Of a stretch of 64,000 nucleotides of DNA, positions 35,564 to 44,915 are shown one piece after another. The DNA comes from Sphingobacterium sp. FBM7-1 (GTDB lineage: Bacteria; Bacteroidota; Bacteroidia; Sphingobacteriales; Sphingobacteriaceae): positions 186,001 through 250,000 of the forward strand of contig NZ_JAJEWJ010000002.1 of assembly GCF_020687765.1 (NCBI RefSeq). The letters are read 5' to 3'. Position 1 is the first letter of the stretch. Every line of letters begins with the position of its first letter. The notes under the pieces were generated by a model that saw only the letters and a program-made list of their open reading frames with translations, was not told where the DNA came from and did no database searches. A program made the translations under genes and the position numbers.

Positions 35564-37306
35564 ATGAGAAAAATATATAAATATATTATAGGAATAGGCT
35601 TAGTTAGTACACTAGCAGGCTGTACTTTAGAAGAAAATAATCCTGGAGGAACAACTGCAGAGGTCGTGTTTTCAACGGAAAATGGTATTAATGCACTGGT
35701 AAATTCAGCGTACGTGTATTTCGGTTCCCAATTTTACGGTCGGGAAGACATCTTGATGTTAACCGAAGGAGGTACCGATCTTTGGATTAATATCGCTAAT
35801 ACCGGCTATGGTCGACAAATGACAAAATATGATGGTTTAGTAGCCACAACTGGACAGATAAGAAATACCTGGAATCGGTTCTACGAAATTGTAAACTACT
35901 GTAACGCCGGTTTGGAGCGTATTGGGGATGTTTCGTTTACAAATGAGGAAGAAAAGAAAGCTCGTATTGGGGAGCTATCTTTCTTACGCGCATATGCGTA
36001 TTGGCACTTAGTAGAGCAGTACGGTGATATCGATTTGCGCACAGAAGAAACAAAAGCGGTAGTACTTACAGCACAACGTTCTCCTGAGCTCGCATTTTAC
36101 GATTTAATGTTGAGTGATTTAGAAGTAGCGATCGCAAATTTGCCGGTTCAACCGATTCCAGCTACTGACCAAGGACGCGCAACTAAGAAAGCGGCTTATG
36201 GGTTAAAAGCACGAGTTGCTTTGACGCGAGTAGCTTACGAGTCTGCTACGTCGGAAAAAGATAAGTATTACAGAATGGCATCGGAGGCCGCCCAATATGT
36301 AATTAATAACCAAGCAGCATTACAAGTGAGTCTTTATGATACGCCAGAGGAAGTATTTCGTCCAGCTAATAATAAAAACAACAAAGAGGCGATGTTTTTT
36401 ATTACGCATTCTACCATTAATTCCTTGAATCCACAGCCTAATAATCCGAATAGACTTCATATTTGGTTCAAAGCGAAATATTCCGAAAAAGCGGGGATGG
36501 TACGTGACCTGCAGTATGGTGCCGACCGTAATTCGCAATCAGGTATGTGTCTAATGCCTACCAGACATTTGCTGGAGCTTTACGATGAAGAGGTAGACAG
36601 ACGTTATCGTGATTGGTTCCGGGAAGATTATTATCTAAACGTGGATAGTTATACCTGGAAAGCTGATGATCTTGCAGCATTTGAGAAGCCTGACAGTTTG
36701 GCGGGTACCCAATTGAATCGAGGAGATTTAGCACTTCGATTTACAAAGAAAAAAGTGACGGGCGAAAAAAGAGATCTTCCCTATGCTTTAGTCGATATTG
36801 ACGACACCTATGATGGGGAACGTGTATCAACCAACGCGCGGTTTAATGTACACTTTCCAGCACTGATGAAGTATGATGATCCGGATTTGCCAGAAGCAGG
36901 TTCGAATGTAGGCTCTAAAGATGTGATTGTTATGCGGTTGGCAGAAATGTATCTTATCGCAGCAGAAGCAGAGACATTGATGGGGGGGGGCAATAAGACA
37001 TTAGCAAAGGATCTAATGAATGTATTGCGTGAAAGAGCCGCTGTAGCTGGTAAGGAAAATGATATGTTGATAACCGAAAGTGATTTGGATATCGATTTTA
37101 TTTTGGAAGAGCGTGGCAGAGAACTCTGTGGAGAACATATCAGATGGTTTGATTTGAAACGGACGGGTAAATTATACAACTATGTGCAAGCCTATAATAA
37201 AGATATTACGACAATGCAACCGTATCACGTAAATCGGCCTATTCCACAGCAATTTTTAGACGTAATTACCAATCCATTAGAGTTTGGACAAAATAATGGA
37301 TATTAA
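35564..37306 (+). CDS. SusD/RagB-like glycan-binding lipoprotein 1
   Basis: A 580-residue surface lipoprotein with lipobox LAGC (C20). The N-terminal TPR-like region is typical of SusD (LSFLRAYAYWHLVEQYGDI), as is the C-terminal LEERGRELCGEHIRWFDLKR. A strong TAAGGAGG ribosome-binding site precedes the start. It caps SusC1 and binds the glycan. A run of nine G at 36982-36990 encodes MGGG inside the gene; the reading frame is intact in this sequence. Confidence 0.94.
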   Translation: MRKIYKYIIGIGLVSTLAGCTLEENNPGGTTAEVVFSTENGINALVNSAYVYFGSQFYGREDILMLTEGGTDLWINIANTGYGRQMTKYDGLVATTGQIRNTWNRFYEIVNYCNAGLERIGDVSFTNEEEKKARIGELSFLRAYAYWHLVEQYGDIDLRTEETKAVVLTAQRSPELAFYDLMLSDLEVAIANLPVQPIPATDQGRATKKAAYGLKARVALTRVAYESATSEKDKYYRMASEAAQYVINNQAALQVSLYDTPEEVFRPANNKNNKEAMFFITHSTINSLNPQPNNPNRLHIWFKAKYSEKAGMVRDLQYGADRNSQSGMCLMPTRHLLELYDEEVDRRYRDWFREDYYLNVDSYTWKADDLAAFEKPDSLAGTQLNRGDLALRFTKKKVTGEKRDLPYALVDIDDTYDGERVSTNARFNVHFPALMKYDDPDLPEAGSNVGSKDVIVMRLAEMYLIAAEAETLMGGGNKTLAKDLMNVLRERAAVAGKENDMLITESDLDIDFILEERGRELCGEHIRWFDLKRTGKLYNYVQAYNKDITTMQPYHVNRPIPQQFLDVITNPLEFGQNNGY

Positions 37307-37314
37307 TACAAAAC

Positions 37315-39822
37315 ATGAATATAACTAGGAAAATCGTTTGGTTGATCGGAATGCTTTGCGCCGCTTTTTCAGTAAGCGCCGCAGACATTTACGTAGGGAA
37401 AAATGAAGGACAAACGCGTAGCGATGGTTCGGAAGCACATCCGCACCATTCTCTGGAAGATGCTATTCGGCACGCCAGGGAACTACGTCGATTAAATGAT
37501 CCAAGTATTTCTGAGGGTATAAATATTTGGATTAAGCCAGGTGTTTATTTCCCCGAGCAAACGATTCGGCTCCGTCCGGAAGATAGTGGTACCGCTACTA
37601 GCCCGACACGGATACGTCCATTAGCGGGAAATGTAGTATTCTCCGGTGGAAGATCGATCGACGGCTGGAAGAAATTAGGAAACCACAAGCATATACCTTC
37701 GGCGGTAGCGAAACATATTTATGTTGCCGATGCACCCAAAGTTGGCGGAAAACGCGTAAACTTCCGTCAGCTTTGGGTAAACGGTAATAAAGCGGTTCGT
37801 GCGGAAAGCCACGGGGATATGGAGCTACCACGAATATTAGATTGGAATTTCACGAAGCAAACGGCGGTTATTCCAAACGTATTCAACGATTTTAAGTTCG
37901 TGCCGGGTATGGAGTTCTTTATCCATCAATGGTGGGCGATCGCGCAGTTGCGCGTAAAAGATGCTATCGTTCATAAAGACAGTATCGAACTCTATTTCTT
38001 TCAACCAGAAAGTAAAATACAAAGTGAACATCCTTGGCCCAAGCCTTGGTTATCTAAGGAATCTGGAAATTCTGCCTTCCGTCTGGTGAACGCACTTCAA
38101 TTTTTAGATAAGCCGGGCGAATGGTTTCTAGATGAAGACGCAGGGAAAGTTTATTATTTCAAGCGAGCGGGTGAGGATCTAGAACAAGCAGATGTTATCT
38201 TCCCTTATTTGGAAACTATTTTGTCCATTGAGGGAACGCTTGAGTACCCCGTTGCGCATGTAGAGGTAGAAAATTTATCTTTTGAACATGCGGCTTGGTT
38301 TCGACCGAACACACACGGACATGTGGCGTTGCAAGCAGGTATGTATTTTCATGAAGCTTACAAATTAAGTAAGCCAGGAACACCAGATAAGAAAGGACTG
38401 GAAAATCAGGGATGGGTAGGCCGGCCGGCCAGCGCAGTGGTGCTTAAAAATACGCAATATGTACATTTTACAGGTTGTGGGTTTCGTCATCTAGCATCAA
38501 CTGGGTTTGATTTTTATGCGGGAAATTATCGAGATCGTTTGGAAGGTAATTCCTTTTACGATATCGGCGGAAACGCGGTGCTTATCGGTACTTTTTCAGA
38601 TGATCAGTTCGAAGCACATTTACCTTACGACCCTAAAGATGAAAGGCAGCTCACCCGGGACGTTGTCGTTCGGAATAACTTGATCCATAATACAGCTAAT
38701 GAAGATTGGGGTGCCGTAGGGATCGGCGCCGGGTTCGTACGTGGTGTTGATATTTCGCACAATGATATCAGCGACGTTGCTTATTCCGGAATCAGTTTAG
38801 GTTGGGGTTGGACCCCGACGATTAACAGTATGAAAAATAATACTGTGGAACGGAATAGAATCACCCGCTATGGTAAATTCATGTACGATGTTGCTGGTAT
38901 TTATACACTCTCCGCACAGCCTGGTACAAAAATAAGGAACAACGAGATTGACAGTATCTATGTATCTCCTTATGCCCATATTCCTGACCATTGGTTTTAT
39001 CTGTATACCGATGAGGGATCGGCTTATATGGATGTTACCAACAACTGGTTCCCCGAAAACAAAATATTAAAAAACGCAAACGGGCCGGGAGTAATTTGGA
39101 AAAACAATGGTCCGGAAACGGATAAGCAAGCACTTAATGCAGGTTTAGAAAAACCGTATCGGAATTTGCTCCGTTGGAAGCAACCGGTCAAAGATGGATA
39201 CACATTTAATCAACACGTTCCTTTTGCTAAACCGGTATTTGTGCAGGTTTATGATCCCAAAAAATCCTTTTCTAAGGAAGCGTTTTCGACTTTTGCGGAG
39301 GGACAGGGCATTGCTCAAGCGGAAATTTATAATTGGGGGGATTATCTGTTGCTAATGACGGACGACGAAATGGCGAAGAAATTAACAAGTGCCATGATTG
39401 CCAATTTCCCGGAGCTGTCTGTAAAGATATTTAACGATGTGTTTTATACATTCGATCAGCAACATTGCGCCGTTACAAAGAAATCGGATGACGTAGATTT
39501 TGTATTGCTAACAACACAATTGGTAGCAGATGAATCAAAACAAGCCGAATATTTCGCTTATCATGAAAAGCAGTTTGACGAATGGCCGGAAGTTGCCGCT
39601 GGTTTCTGTAATGCACGGTTTCAAGAGGTGTTGCTGTATAGAAGCGGTAGACAATTATTATTGTATATTTCTTTTCCTAAGGGAAAAGACTTTTCAGAAA
39701 TAGACGCACTCACGACGAAAGACAATCCAAGAGTTTTGAAATGGAACGAATTGATGGGTACATATCAAGAGGGGATCTCCGGGACTGCGGATAATGAAAC
39801 ATGGATTTTTTATAAGAGATAA
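37315..39822 (+). CDS. secreted right-handed beta-helix protein, GH141-like
   Basis: An 835-residue exported protein (signal peptide 1-22, VSA/A). The N-terminal part reads DIYVGKNEGQ, then SLEDAIRHAR, IWIKPGVYF and RPEDSGT, plus FSGGRSIDGWK. This pattern is shared by large parallel beta-helix glycosidases such as family GH141. A central helix follows with VLKNTQYVHFTGCGF and DVAGIYTLS, then a beta-sandwich-like C-terminal part. The GH141 founder BT1002 removes fucose from RG-II, which fits this locus. I cannot prove the family by eye; a polysaccharide lyase or other beta-helix hydrolase is possible. Confidence 0.68.
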   Translation: MNITRKIVWLIGMLCAAFSVSAADIYVGKNEGQTRSDGSEAHPHHSLEDAIRHARELRRLNDPSISEGINIWIKPGVYFPEQTIRLRPEDSGTATSPTRIRPLAGNVVFSGGRSIDGWKKLGNHKHIPSAVAKHIYVADAPKVGGKRVNFRQLWVNGNKAVRAESHGDMELPRILDWNFTKQTAVIPNVFNDFKFVPGMEFFIHQWWAIAQLRVKDAIVHKDSIELYFFQPESKIQSEHPWPKPWLSKESGNSAFRLVNALQFLDKPGEWFLDEDAGKVYYFKRAGEDLEQADVIFPYLETILSIEGTLEYPVAHVEVENLSFEHAAWFRPNTHGHVALQAGMYFHEAYKLSKPGTPDKKGLENQGWVGRPASAVVLKNTQYVHFTGCGFRHLASTGFDFYAGNYRDRLEGNSFYDIGGNAVLIGTFSDDQFEAHLPYDPKDERQLTRDVVVRNNLIHNTANEDWGAVGIGAGFVRGVDISHNDISDVAYSGISLGWGWTPTINSMKNNTVERNRITRYGKFMYDVAGIYTLSAQPGTKIRNNEIDSIYVSPYAHIPDHWFYLYTDEGSAYMDVTNNWFPENKILKNANGPGVIWKNNGPETDKQALNAGLEKPYRNLLRWKQPVKDGYTFNQHVPFAKPVFVQVYDPKKSFSKEAFSTFAEGQGIAQAEIYNWGDYLLLMTDDEMAKKLTSAMIANFPELSVKIFNDVFYTFDQQHCAVTKKSDDVDFVLLTTQLVADESKQAEYFAYHEKQFDEWPEVAAGFCNARFQEVLLYRSGRQLLLYISFPKGKDFSEIDALTTKDNPRVLKWNELMGTYQEGISGTADNETWIFYKR

Positions 39823-39829
39823 CAGAAAA

Positions 39830-40903
39830 ATGGAGAAATTAAGATTAGGTATTCTGGGGCTAGGCGAAGGCAGAAGTACCATGTCGGGTGCGCTGCAAAG
39901 CGAATATATCGATTTAGTGCAAATTTGTGACTTAAACGAGGATTTAGGTCGTAAACGAATGAAAGAATTCGATTTTCATGCGTATACAAATCGCTATGAA
40001 GATATGCTCACAAATCCAGCTATTGAAGCTATTGCGATTTACACGCCCGATCATCTACATGCTACACATATTAAACAAGCATTGGAACACGATAAACACG
40101 TTATCTGTACCAAACCTTTTATCGATAACTTAGCCGATGCGAACGAATTGTTGGCTTTAGCTGAGCGTACGGGCAAGCGGGTCTTTGTTGGGCAGAGTTC
40201 CAGATTCTTTGAACCCATGAAAAAACAGCGGGCAGACTTTGATGCCGGCTTGATCGGAGATTTAATTACAATTGAGGGTTATTACCACGCAGATCATCGG
40301 TGGTTTTTGGAGAAACCTTGGTCTTTACAATCCTCTTTTAAATGGCTGTACGGAGGTTTGAGCCATCCGGTTGACTTTATCCGCTGGTACCTTCCTAATA
40401 TTGAGGAAGTGATGGGATATGGGATGCTTAGCGCAAACGGTCGTAAAGGCGGTTTGCAAAATGCGGATACCATGCATTTTATCCTGAAGGCAGAAGATGG
40501 CCGAGTAGCCCGTGTTAGCGGCGCCTACACAGGACCTGTGCAGCCAGTTACCCGGGATAGCGAGATGAGTTGTATTCTACGCGGTACCGAAGGATGTAGC
40601 CAGGCCGACTACATGGACCTGCGCTACGCTATTACCGACCGTACAGGAGAGGAAAGAATGCTGACATGGGAACACAAACTTAAACATTATTTCCGCTTCG
40701 AAGGAAAGAGTCACCACGCTGGCGAATATCAAAATTATCTCGAACATTTTTCCAAAGCGATTAGAGAAGGTGCTCCTGCATTCCCCGACATGAAAGAAGG
40801 AATTGGAACAATTGCGTTACTGCAGGCAATGGATGAGTCATTGTCTACGGGTAAGCCCGTTCGTCCGAATGACTTATTAGCAAAATACGGCGTAAACTTG
40901 TAA
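39830..40903 (+). CDS. Gfo/Idh/MocA-family oxidoreductase
   Basis: A 357-residue NAD(P)-dependent sugar or inositol dehydrogenase-type protein. I use ATG 39830, seven bases after the preceding stop, rather than the frame start at 39794. The Rossmann motif is GILGLGEGRS, with a nucleotide-loop Lys in CTKPF where EKP is usual, and a C-terminal domain with GGLSHPVDFIRWY. There is no signal peptide. It sits between a beta-helix hydrolase and an SSS transporter, so it probably oxidises the imported monosaccharide or its acid. The substrate is unknown. Confidence 0.83.
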   Translation: MEKLRLGILGLGEGRSTMSGALQSEYIDLVQICDLNEDLGRKRMKEFDFHAYTNRYEDMLTNPAIEAIAIYTPDHLHATHIKQALEHDKHVICTKPFIDNLADANELLALAERTGKRVFVGQSSRFFEPMKKQRADFDAGLIGDLITIEGYYHADHRWFLEKPWSLQSSFKWLYGGLSHPVDFIRWYLPNIEEVMGYGMLSANGRKGGLQNADTMHFILKAEDGRVARVSGAYTGPVQPVTRDSEMSCILRGTEGCSQADYMDLRYAITDRTGEERMLTWEHKLKHYFRFEGKSHHAGEYQNYLEHFSKAIREGAPAFPDMKEGIGTIALLQAMDESLSTGKPVRPNDLLAKYGVNL

Positions 40904-40911
40904 AGGATAAC

Positions 40912-42492
40912 ATGAACAACCTGTTAGACAAATTGACGATATACGATTATGTAATCGTAGTCGTATACCTCATTGCTCTCATTGTCATAGGGCTTGTTTC
41001 ATCGCGCAAAAATGCGGAAGGGGCCGAGCACTTCCTGGCCGGGAAATCCCTAAGTTGGTATAGTATTGGTTTCAATATGTGGGCAACCAATGTAGGCCCT
41101 TCCATGTTGTTAGCTTTCGCCACTGTAGGCTACACTACAGGAATCGTTGCGGTAAATTTTGACTGGTATGCTTTTGTATTTCTTTTCTTGCTGGCTGTCG
41201 TATTTGCACCACGTTATTTATCCTCTGGTGTGCGCACCCTCCCTGAATTTATGGGGAAACGATACGGATCGGATACGCAGACGATTTTAGCATGGTATTC
41301 GCTGGTAAAAATGATGATATCATGGTTATCTCTTGGTCTCTTTGCCGGAGGTTTCTTAGTCCGTCAAATTTTAGGTATCCCAATGTGGCAATCGGTGATC
41401 TTTCTGGTCGCATTAGCAGGTTTATTTGCCTATACCGGTGGTCTCCGAACCGTGGCGAAGATTAATATTTTTCAGATGATTTTGTTGATCATTGTGTCCG
41501 CTTTATTAACCTTTCTAGGATTGTCGAAAATAGGAGGAATAGGGACGCTCTTCGAAAGCACGCCTCAGGGATACTGGTCTTTGATTAAGCCCGCAGGCGA
41601 CCCCGATTATCCGTGGTATGCCATTGCGTTGGGCTATCCTGTTGCGGCTATTGCCTTCTTCTGCACAGATCAGGCAATGGTTCAATCCGTTTTAGGGGCA
41701 AAGAATCTAGAGCAGGGCCAACTGGGGGTAAATTTCATTGCTTGGTTAAAAATCCTTTCACTACCACTGTTTATTTTAACAGGTATTATATGTTATATCC
41801 TATTTCCGGGATTGGACGATCCTTCGCTGGCTTACATGACGATGGTAACGAATTTATTTCCCACTGGATTAAATGGTTTGATTATCGTGGTGTTAATTGC
41901 TGTACTCGTAGGTACGATCGGCTCGTCACTTAACTCTTTGGGAACGGTTTATACGATGGATATCTACTTAAAGCATGTTAATCCTAATGCTGATAGTAAA
42001 AAAATAACGCAGGTAGGGCGCTATACGATTGTTGTAGGATGTGTACTGGCCGTATTGGTAGCCATCGCAATCGATCAAATAAAAGGCCTAAACTTATTCG
42101 ATGTATTCCAATCCATTTTAGGTTTTATTGCACCACCGCTCGCCGTCATCTTTTTGATGGCGGTTCTGTGGAAACGTACTAATAAGGCAGCTGTTAATAC
42201 ACTGCTGACTTTTGGGGCGGTCCTTAGTCTAGGCACGGGCGTCTGTTATCTATGGGTATTCCCGAAAGATGTCTATACGTTTTGGCCGCATTACCTGATG
42301 CTATCTTTTTATTTATTCGTCATTTTGTTGGTATTAGGTATTCTTATATCCCTAGTTGTGCCTAAGTCGAGCTACGAAAAAGAAAATGAAACCGCGTTTC
42401 AGCTTCAGATGGAAAAGCCAACTTTGCGCGTCAAATGGGCATGGGGAGTGTTATTTGTTGTCATGCTGCTATTATATATAGTCTTCCGGTAA
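40912..42492 (+). CDS. sodium:solute symporter (SSS family) 2
   Basis: A 526-residue inner-membrane transporter with about 14 hydrophobic segments. SSS signatures include EHFLAGKSLSWYSIGFNMWA, GGLRTVAKINIFQ and IGSSLNSLGTVYTMD; the last resembles Na+-site regions of SGLT-like sugar transporters. It follows the oxidoreductase by eight bases with an AAGGA ribosome-binding site. It is likely to import a monosaccharide or uronic acid released by this operon's hydrolases. Confidence 0.9.
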   Translation: MNNLLDKLTIYDYVIVVVYLIALIVIGLVSSRKNAEGAEHFLAGKSLSWYSIGFNMWATNVGPSMLLAFATVGYTTGIVAVNFDWYAFVFLFLLAVVFAPRYLSSGVRTLPEFMGKRYGSDTQTILAWYSLVKMMISWLSLGLFAGGFLVRQILGIPMWQSVIFLVALAGLFAYTGGLRTVAKINIFQMILLIIVSALLTFLGLSKIGGIGTLFESTPQGYWSLIKPAGDPDYPWYAIALGYPVAAIAFFCTDQAMVQSVLGAKNLEQGQLGVNFIAWLKILSLPLFILTGIICYILFPGLDDPSLAYMTMVTNLFPTGLNGLIIVVLIAVLVGTIGSSLNSLGTVYTMDIYLKHVNPNADSKKITQVGRYTIVVGCVLAVLVAIAIDQIKGLNLFDVFQSILGFIAPPLAVIFLMAVLWKRTNKAAVNTLLTFGAVLSLGTGVCYLWVFPKDVYTFWPHYLMLSFYLFVILLVLGILISLVVPKSSYEKENETAFQLQMEKPTLRVKWAWGVLFVVMLLLYIVFR

Positions 42493-42573
42493 TAGAAGAG
42501 ACTATCGCCAGGATGTTACAACGGAAAAAGAAAGTTTATTGTATTTTAGAGGATATTTGATAAGTAGCATAAC

Positions 42574-43932
42574 ATGAAAAAGTATTTTATACTAACCATA
42601 CTGCCTTTTTTATTAATTGCATGTGGTAAGCAAAGTGAAGATAATCCGGTAATATGGTCACAGAAAATGGTAGAATCCCACGGATTGGGTGATTTTTATT
42701 GTAACAGGCATTATCAATCCACACTGGATTCAACGGGGTGGGACTACGTATCCGGACTTGTCGCCGGTGCGGTGCTGGAAACCTGGAAACGTTATCCGGA
42801 GCAAATAGCATATTACGAGTCGGTAAAAGCGTTTGCGGATTTGAACTTGAATGAAGACGGGACTATGATTCTTAATAGCAAAGGAGGATCAGCACTGCGT
42901 CCGAGTAATATTGACGATTTGCCGGCGGGGCGTATCTATTTTACCCTATATGAAGAGGAATTGCGAAAAGGCAATACTAAGGACGCCGAACGTTATAAAA
43001 ATGCGGTCGATTTGATACGAAATACGCTCAAATATAAACATTCCAGGATCGCGGAAGACTTACCGGGTGCTGGAGGATTTTTTCACAAAGCTATATATCC
43101 GAATCAAATGTGGTTAGATGGGCTTTACATGGGATCTCCGATCTATGCCCAGTGGGAACATACTTTCGGGAAAGCGAACGCGTCGGAACAAATGGCCAGC
43201 TGGGATGATATCGCCTTGCAATTTTTAACGATCCATGAGAAGACCTACAATGCCGAAAAGCAACTCAACTACCACGCTTGGTCGGCCACTCCGCTTGATT
43301 CTAACTCGTTTTGGGCGAACGCAGCAGCTCCTTATCTAGGCGCTAGCCCTGAGTTTTGGGCGCGCGGTATGGGTTGGTATTTCGCTGCATTGGTGGATGT
43401 GCTGGAGTTTTTTCCAAAAGAGCACAACGCTCATGCAGATTTAGTAGAGATTACCAATCAAGTGGCCGCTGGGCTTAAACGTTGGCAAGACAAAGAGTCT
43501 GGACTATGGTATCAACTGTTACAGTACGATGGCAGTATGACCGCCGACGGTCAGGGTGATCGCGTTGGAGACAAAGTCTATAACGTGGGAGATGCGGCGA
43601 ATTACTTAGAATCCTCGGCCTCTTGTATTTTCACCTATGCTTATTTAAAAGGTCTGCGATTAGGTGTGCTAGACCAGAAATCGTACCGTTCCGTCGCAGA
43701 GAAAGCCTATCGGGGAATTCTAACAGCATTCTTGCGTGACAATCCGGACGGCAACCGAGTTGACATTATACAGAGCTGTGCTTCGGCCGGGTTAGGTCCT
43801 GCTAAAGACCAATCTCGTACGGGGACCATCAATTATTACCTAGCAGGAAAAGATGTGACAGTCGTCGAGAATGAAGGAAAGGCGATCGGAACCTTTATCC
43901 TCGCATCGTTAGAATATGAACAGCTGAAATAA
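42574..43932 (+). CDS. GH105 unsaturated rhamnogalacturonyl hydrolase, lipoprotein
   Basis: A 452-residue (alpha/alpha)6 barrel of family GH105 (GH88-related), with a lipobox LIAC (C17). The key Asp is in MWLDGLYMGSP (D182), and WARGMGWYFAALVDVLEFF is a conserved family segment. It removes unsaturated galacturonate from the non-reducing end of oligosaccharides produced by rhamnogalacturonan lyases. The 81-base gap upstream shows no clear terminator, so it may be transcribed with the SusCD operon. It converges with iclR, leaving six bases between the stops. Confidence 0.88.
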   Translation: MKKYFILTILPFLLIACGKQSEDNPVIWSQKMVESHGLGDFYCNRHYQSTLDSTGWDYVSGLVAGAVLETWKRYPEQIAYYESVKAFADLNLNEDGTMILNSKGGSALRPSNIDDLPAGRIYFTLYEEELRKGNTKDAERYKNAVDLIRNTLKYKHSRIAEDLPGAGGFFHKAIYPNQMWLDGLYMGSPIYAQWEHTFGKANASEQMASWDDIALQFLTIHEKTYNAEKQLNYHAWSATPLDSNSFWANAAAPYLGASPEFWARGMGWYFAALVDVLEFFPKEHNAHADLVEITNQVAAGLKRWQDKESGLWYQLLQYDGSMTADGQGDRVGDKVYNVGDAANYLESSASCIFTYAYLKGLRLGVLDQKSYRSVAEKAYRGILTAFLRDNPDGNRVDIIQSCASAGLGPAKDQSRTGTINYYLAGKDVTVVENEGKAIGTFILASLEYEQLK

Positions 43933-43938
43933 GCGCCA

Positions 43939-44730
43939 TCATTGTATCTTAGGAAGGGAAGCTAAGCCAAGGTTCCCTTCTATTTCTTTTTTGCACCTCC
44001 TCATGGTCGCAATAATCTCTTGGTGAGAAACGGTGTTTTCATCTTGTACGAGAAGCAATTTGGAGACCGTTAAGCAAGCTGTGATAGCGCCGGAAGTATC
44101 ACCTATGGGCACAGCAAAGTTCACTATGCCCTGTGCATAAGTACTCGACATCTCTACATAGCCTTGTTTTTTTATCTGTCGAAGTTCATTTTCAAATTGT
44201 ATTTGTTGTTTGTCGGAGAACCGCTGATATTGTTCATTGTTCATCAAAATATTACTGCGTTCGTTTTCCTCTAAAAAACTAAGTAATATTTTCCCAGACG
44301 CAGTGGTCAAAATGTTATACAAATTACCTTCCTCAATCATTACTGCGATGGGGCGCGGGCTTTTGCTGTAGGCCACAACGAGCACCTTGTCATTAAATAT
44401 TACCGCCAGATGGCAAGGTTGCTGTATCTCTAATGAGGTCTGTTTCATTGGCTGTAAAGAGGCCGATCGTAGTTTTTCAATGTAAGAATGTCGATGAGAA
44501 AGGTAATATAGTTTGAGCGTAAGCGCATATTTAGAAGAGATCGGATCTCGGAGGATGTAACCCCGTGTTTCCAGGGAGGCTAACATACGATAAATTTCAT
44601 TCGGGCTTCTATTTAGGCCACTTGCGATTTCCGATTGTGATTGCGGCGCAGGTTGTAACGCTAAATATTCGATAATCTCAAGCCCTTTCTCTAAGGCGGG
44701 CGCTCTATATTTATCGAAACTGTTGGACAT
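43939..44730 (-). CDS. IclR-family transcriptional regulator
   Basis: A 263-residue regulator, the only - strand gene. I choose the start at 44730 (MSNSFDKYRAPALEKGLEII); the open frame reaches 44829 but the added residues are unlike IclR. The N-terminal winged helix includes SQSEIASGLNRSPNEIYRML, and the C-terminal effector domain includes LTTASGKILLSFL and YAQGIVNFAVPIGDTSGAI. IclR proteins often control acid or aromatic catabolism. It is divergent from SusC2 and the CoA-transferase operon, which it most likely regulates via the inverted repeat at 44822-44852. Confidence 0.9.
   Translation of the reverse strand: MSNSFDKYRAPALEKGLEIIEYLALQPAPQSQSEIASGLNRSPNEIYRMLASLETRGYILRDPISSKYALTLKLYYLSHRHSYIEKLRSASLQPMKQTSLEIQQPCHLAVIFNDKVLVVAYSKSPRPIAVMIEEGNLYNILTTASGKILLSFLEENERSNILMNNEQYQRFSDKQQIQFENELRQIKKQGYVEMSSTYAQGIVNFAVPIGDTSGAITACLTVSKLLLVQDENTVSHQEIIATMRRCKKEIEGNLGLASLPKIQ
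43953..43993 (+). terminator. rho-independent-type terminator inside the 3' end of iclR
   Basis: GAAGGGAA (43953-43960) and TTCCCTTC (43973-43980) form a perfect 8-bp stem with a 12-base loop, followed by TATTTCTTTTTTG. On the + strand this is a good intrinsic terminator for the GH105 transcript. It lies within the last codons of iclR on the opposite strand, so one stretch serves as coding sequence and terminator. Confidence 0.65.
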
Positions 44731-44915
44731 AATATAATATTTAGGGATAACTGTTAAAGATATAAAACTATTTGGATGAACAACAGTCTTTCTCCGGCAA
44801 AAAAACAATGAAAACATTTTTATATTCAAATTATGTATTTATATTTGAATATTATATCGTCTGTTTTTATTATGCGAGAATGGACAAAAAGTAGTGAATT
44901 ATAAACAAATCAATT
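44731..44915. promoter_or_regulatory. divergent iclR/SusC2 control region
   Basis: A 185-base AT-rich region between the iclR and SusC2 starts. It contains a 31-bp inverted repeat: ATATTCAAAT (44822-44831) and ATTTGAATAT (44843-44852), with an 11-base spacer. The right arm overlaps TATATTTG (44840-44847), which matches the Bacteroidota -7 consensus TAnnTTTG. That would place SusC2 transcription start near 44854, giving a leader of about 60 bases. No clear -33 TTTG was seen. An IclR dimer at the repeat would cover the promoter. Confidence 0.55.
44822..44852. repeat. 31-bp inverted repeat, candidate IclR operator
   Basis: Perfect 10-bp arms (ATATTCAAAT and ATTTGAATAT) are spaced so that arm centres are 21 bp apart, about two helical turns, placing both on the same DNA face. 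It overlaps a TAnnTTTG promoter element and sits between the divergent iclR and SusC2 genes. Confidence 0.6.

Noticed and set aside
44731-44829. N-terminal extension of the IclR frame
   Set aside because: The 33 extra residues are unlike IclR and would consume the divergent promoter region; the start at 44730 gives the family's normal length.
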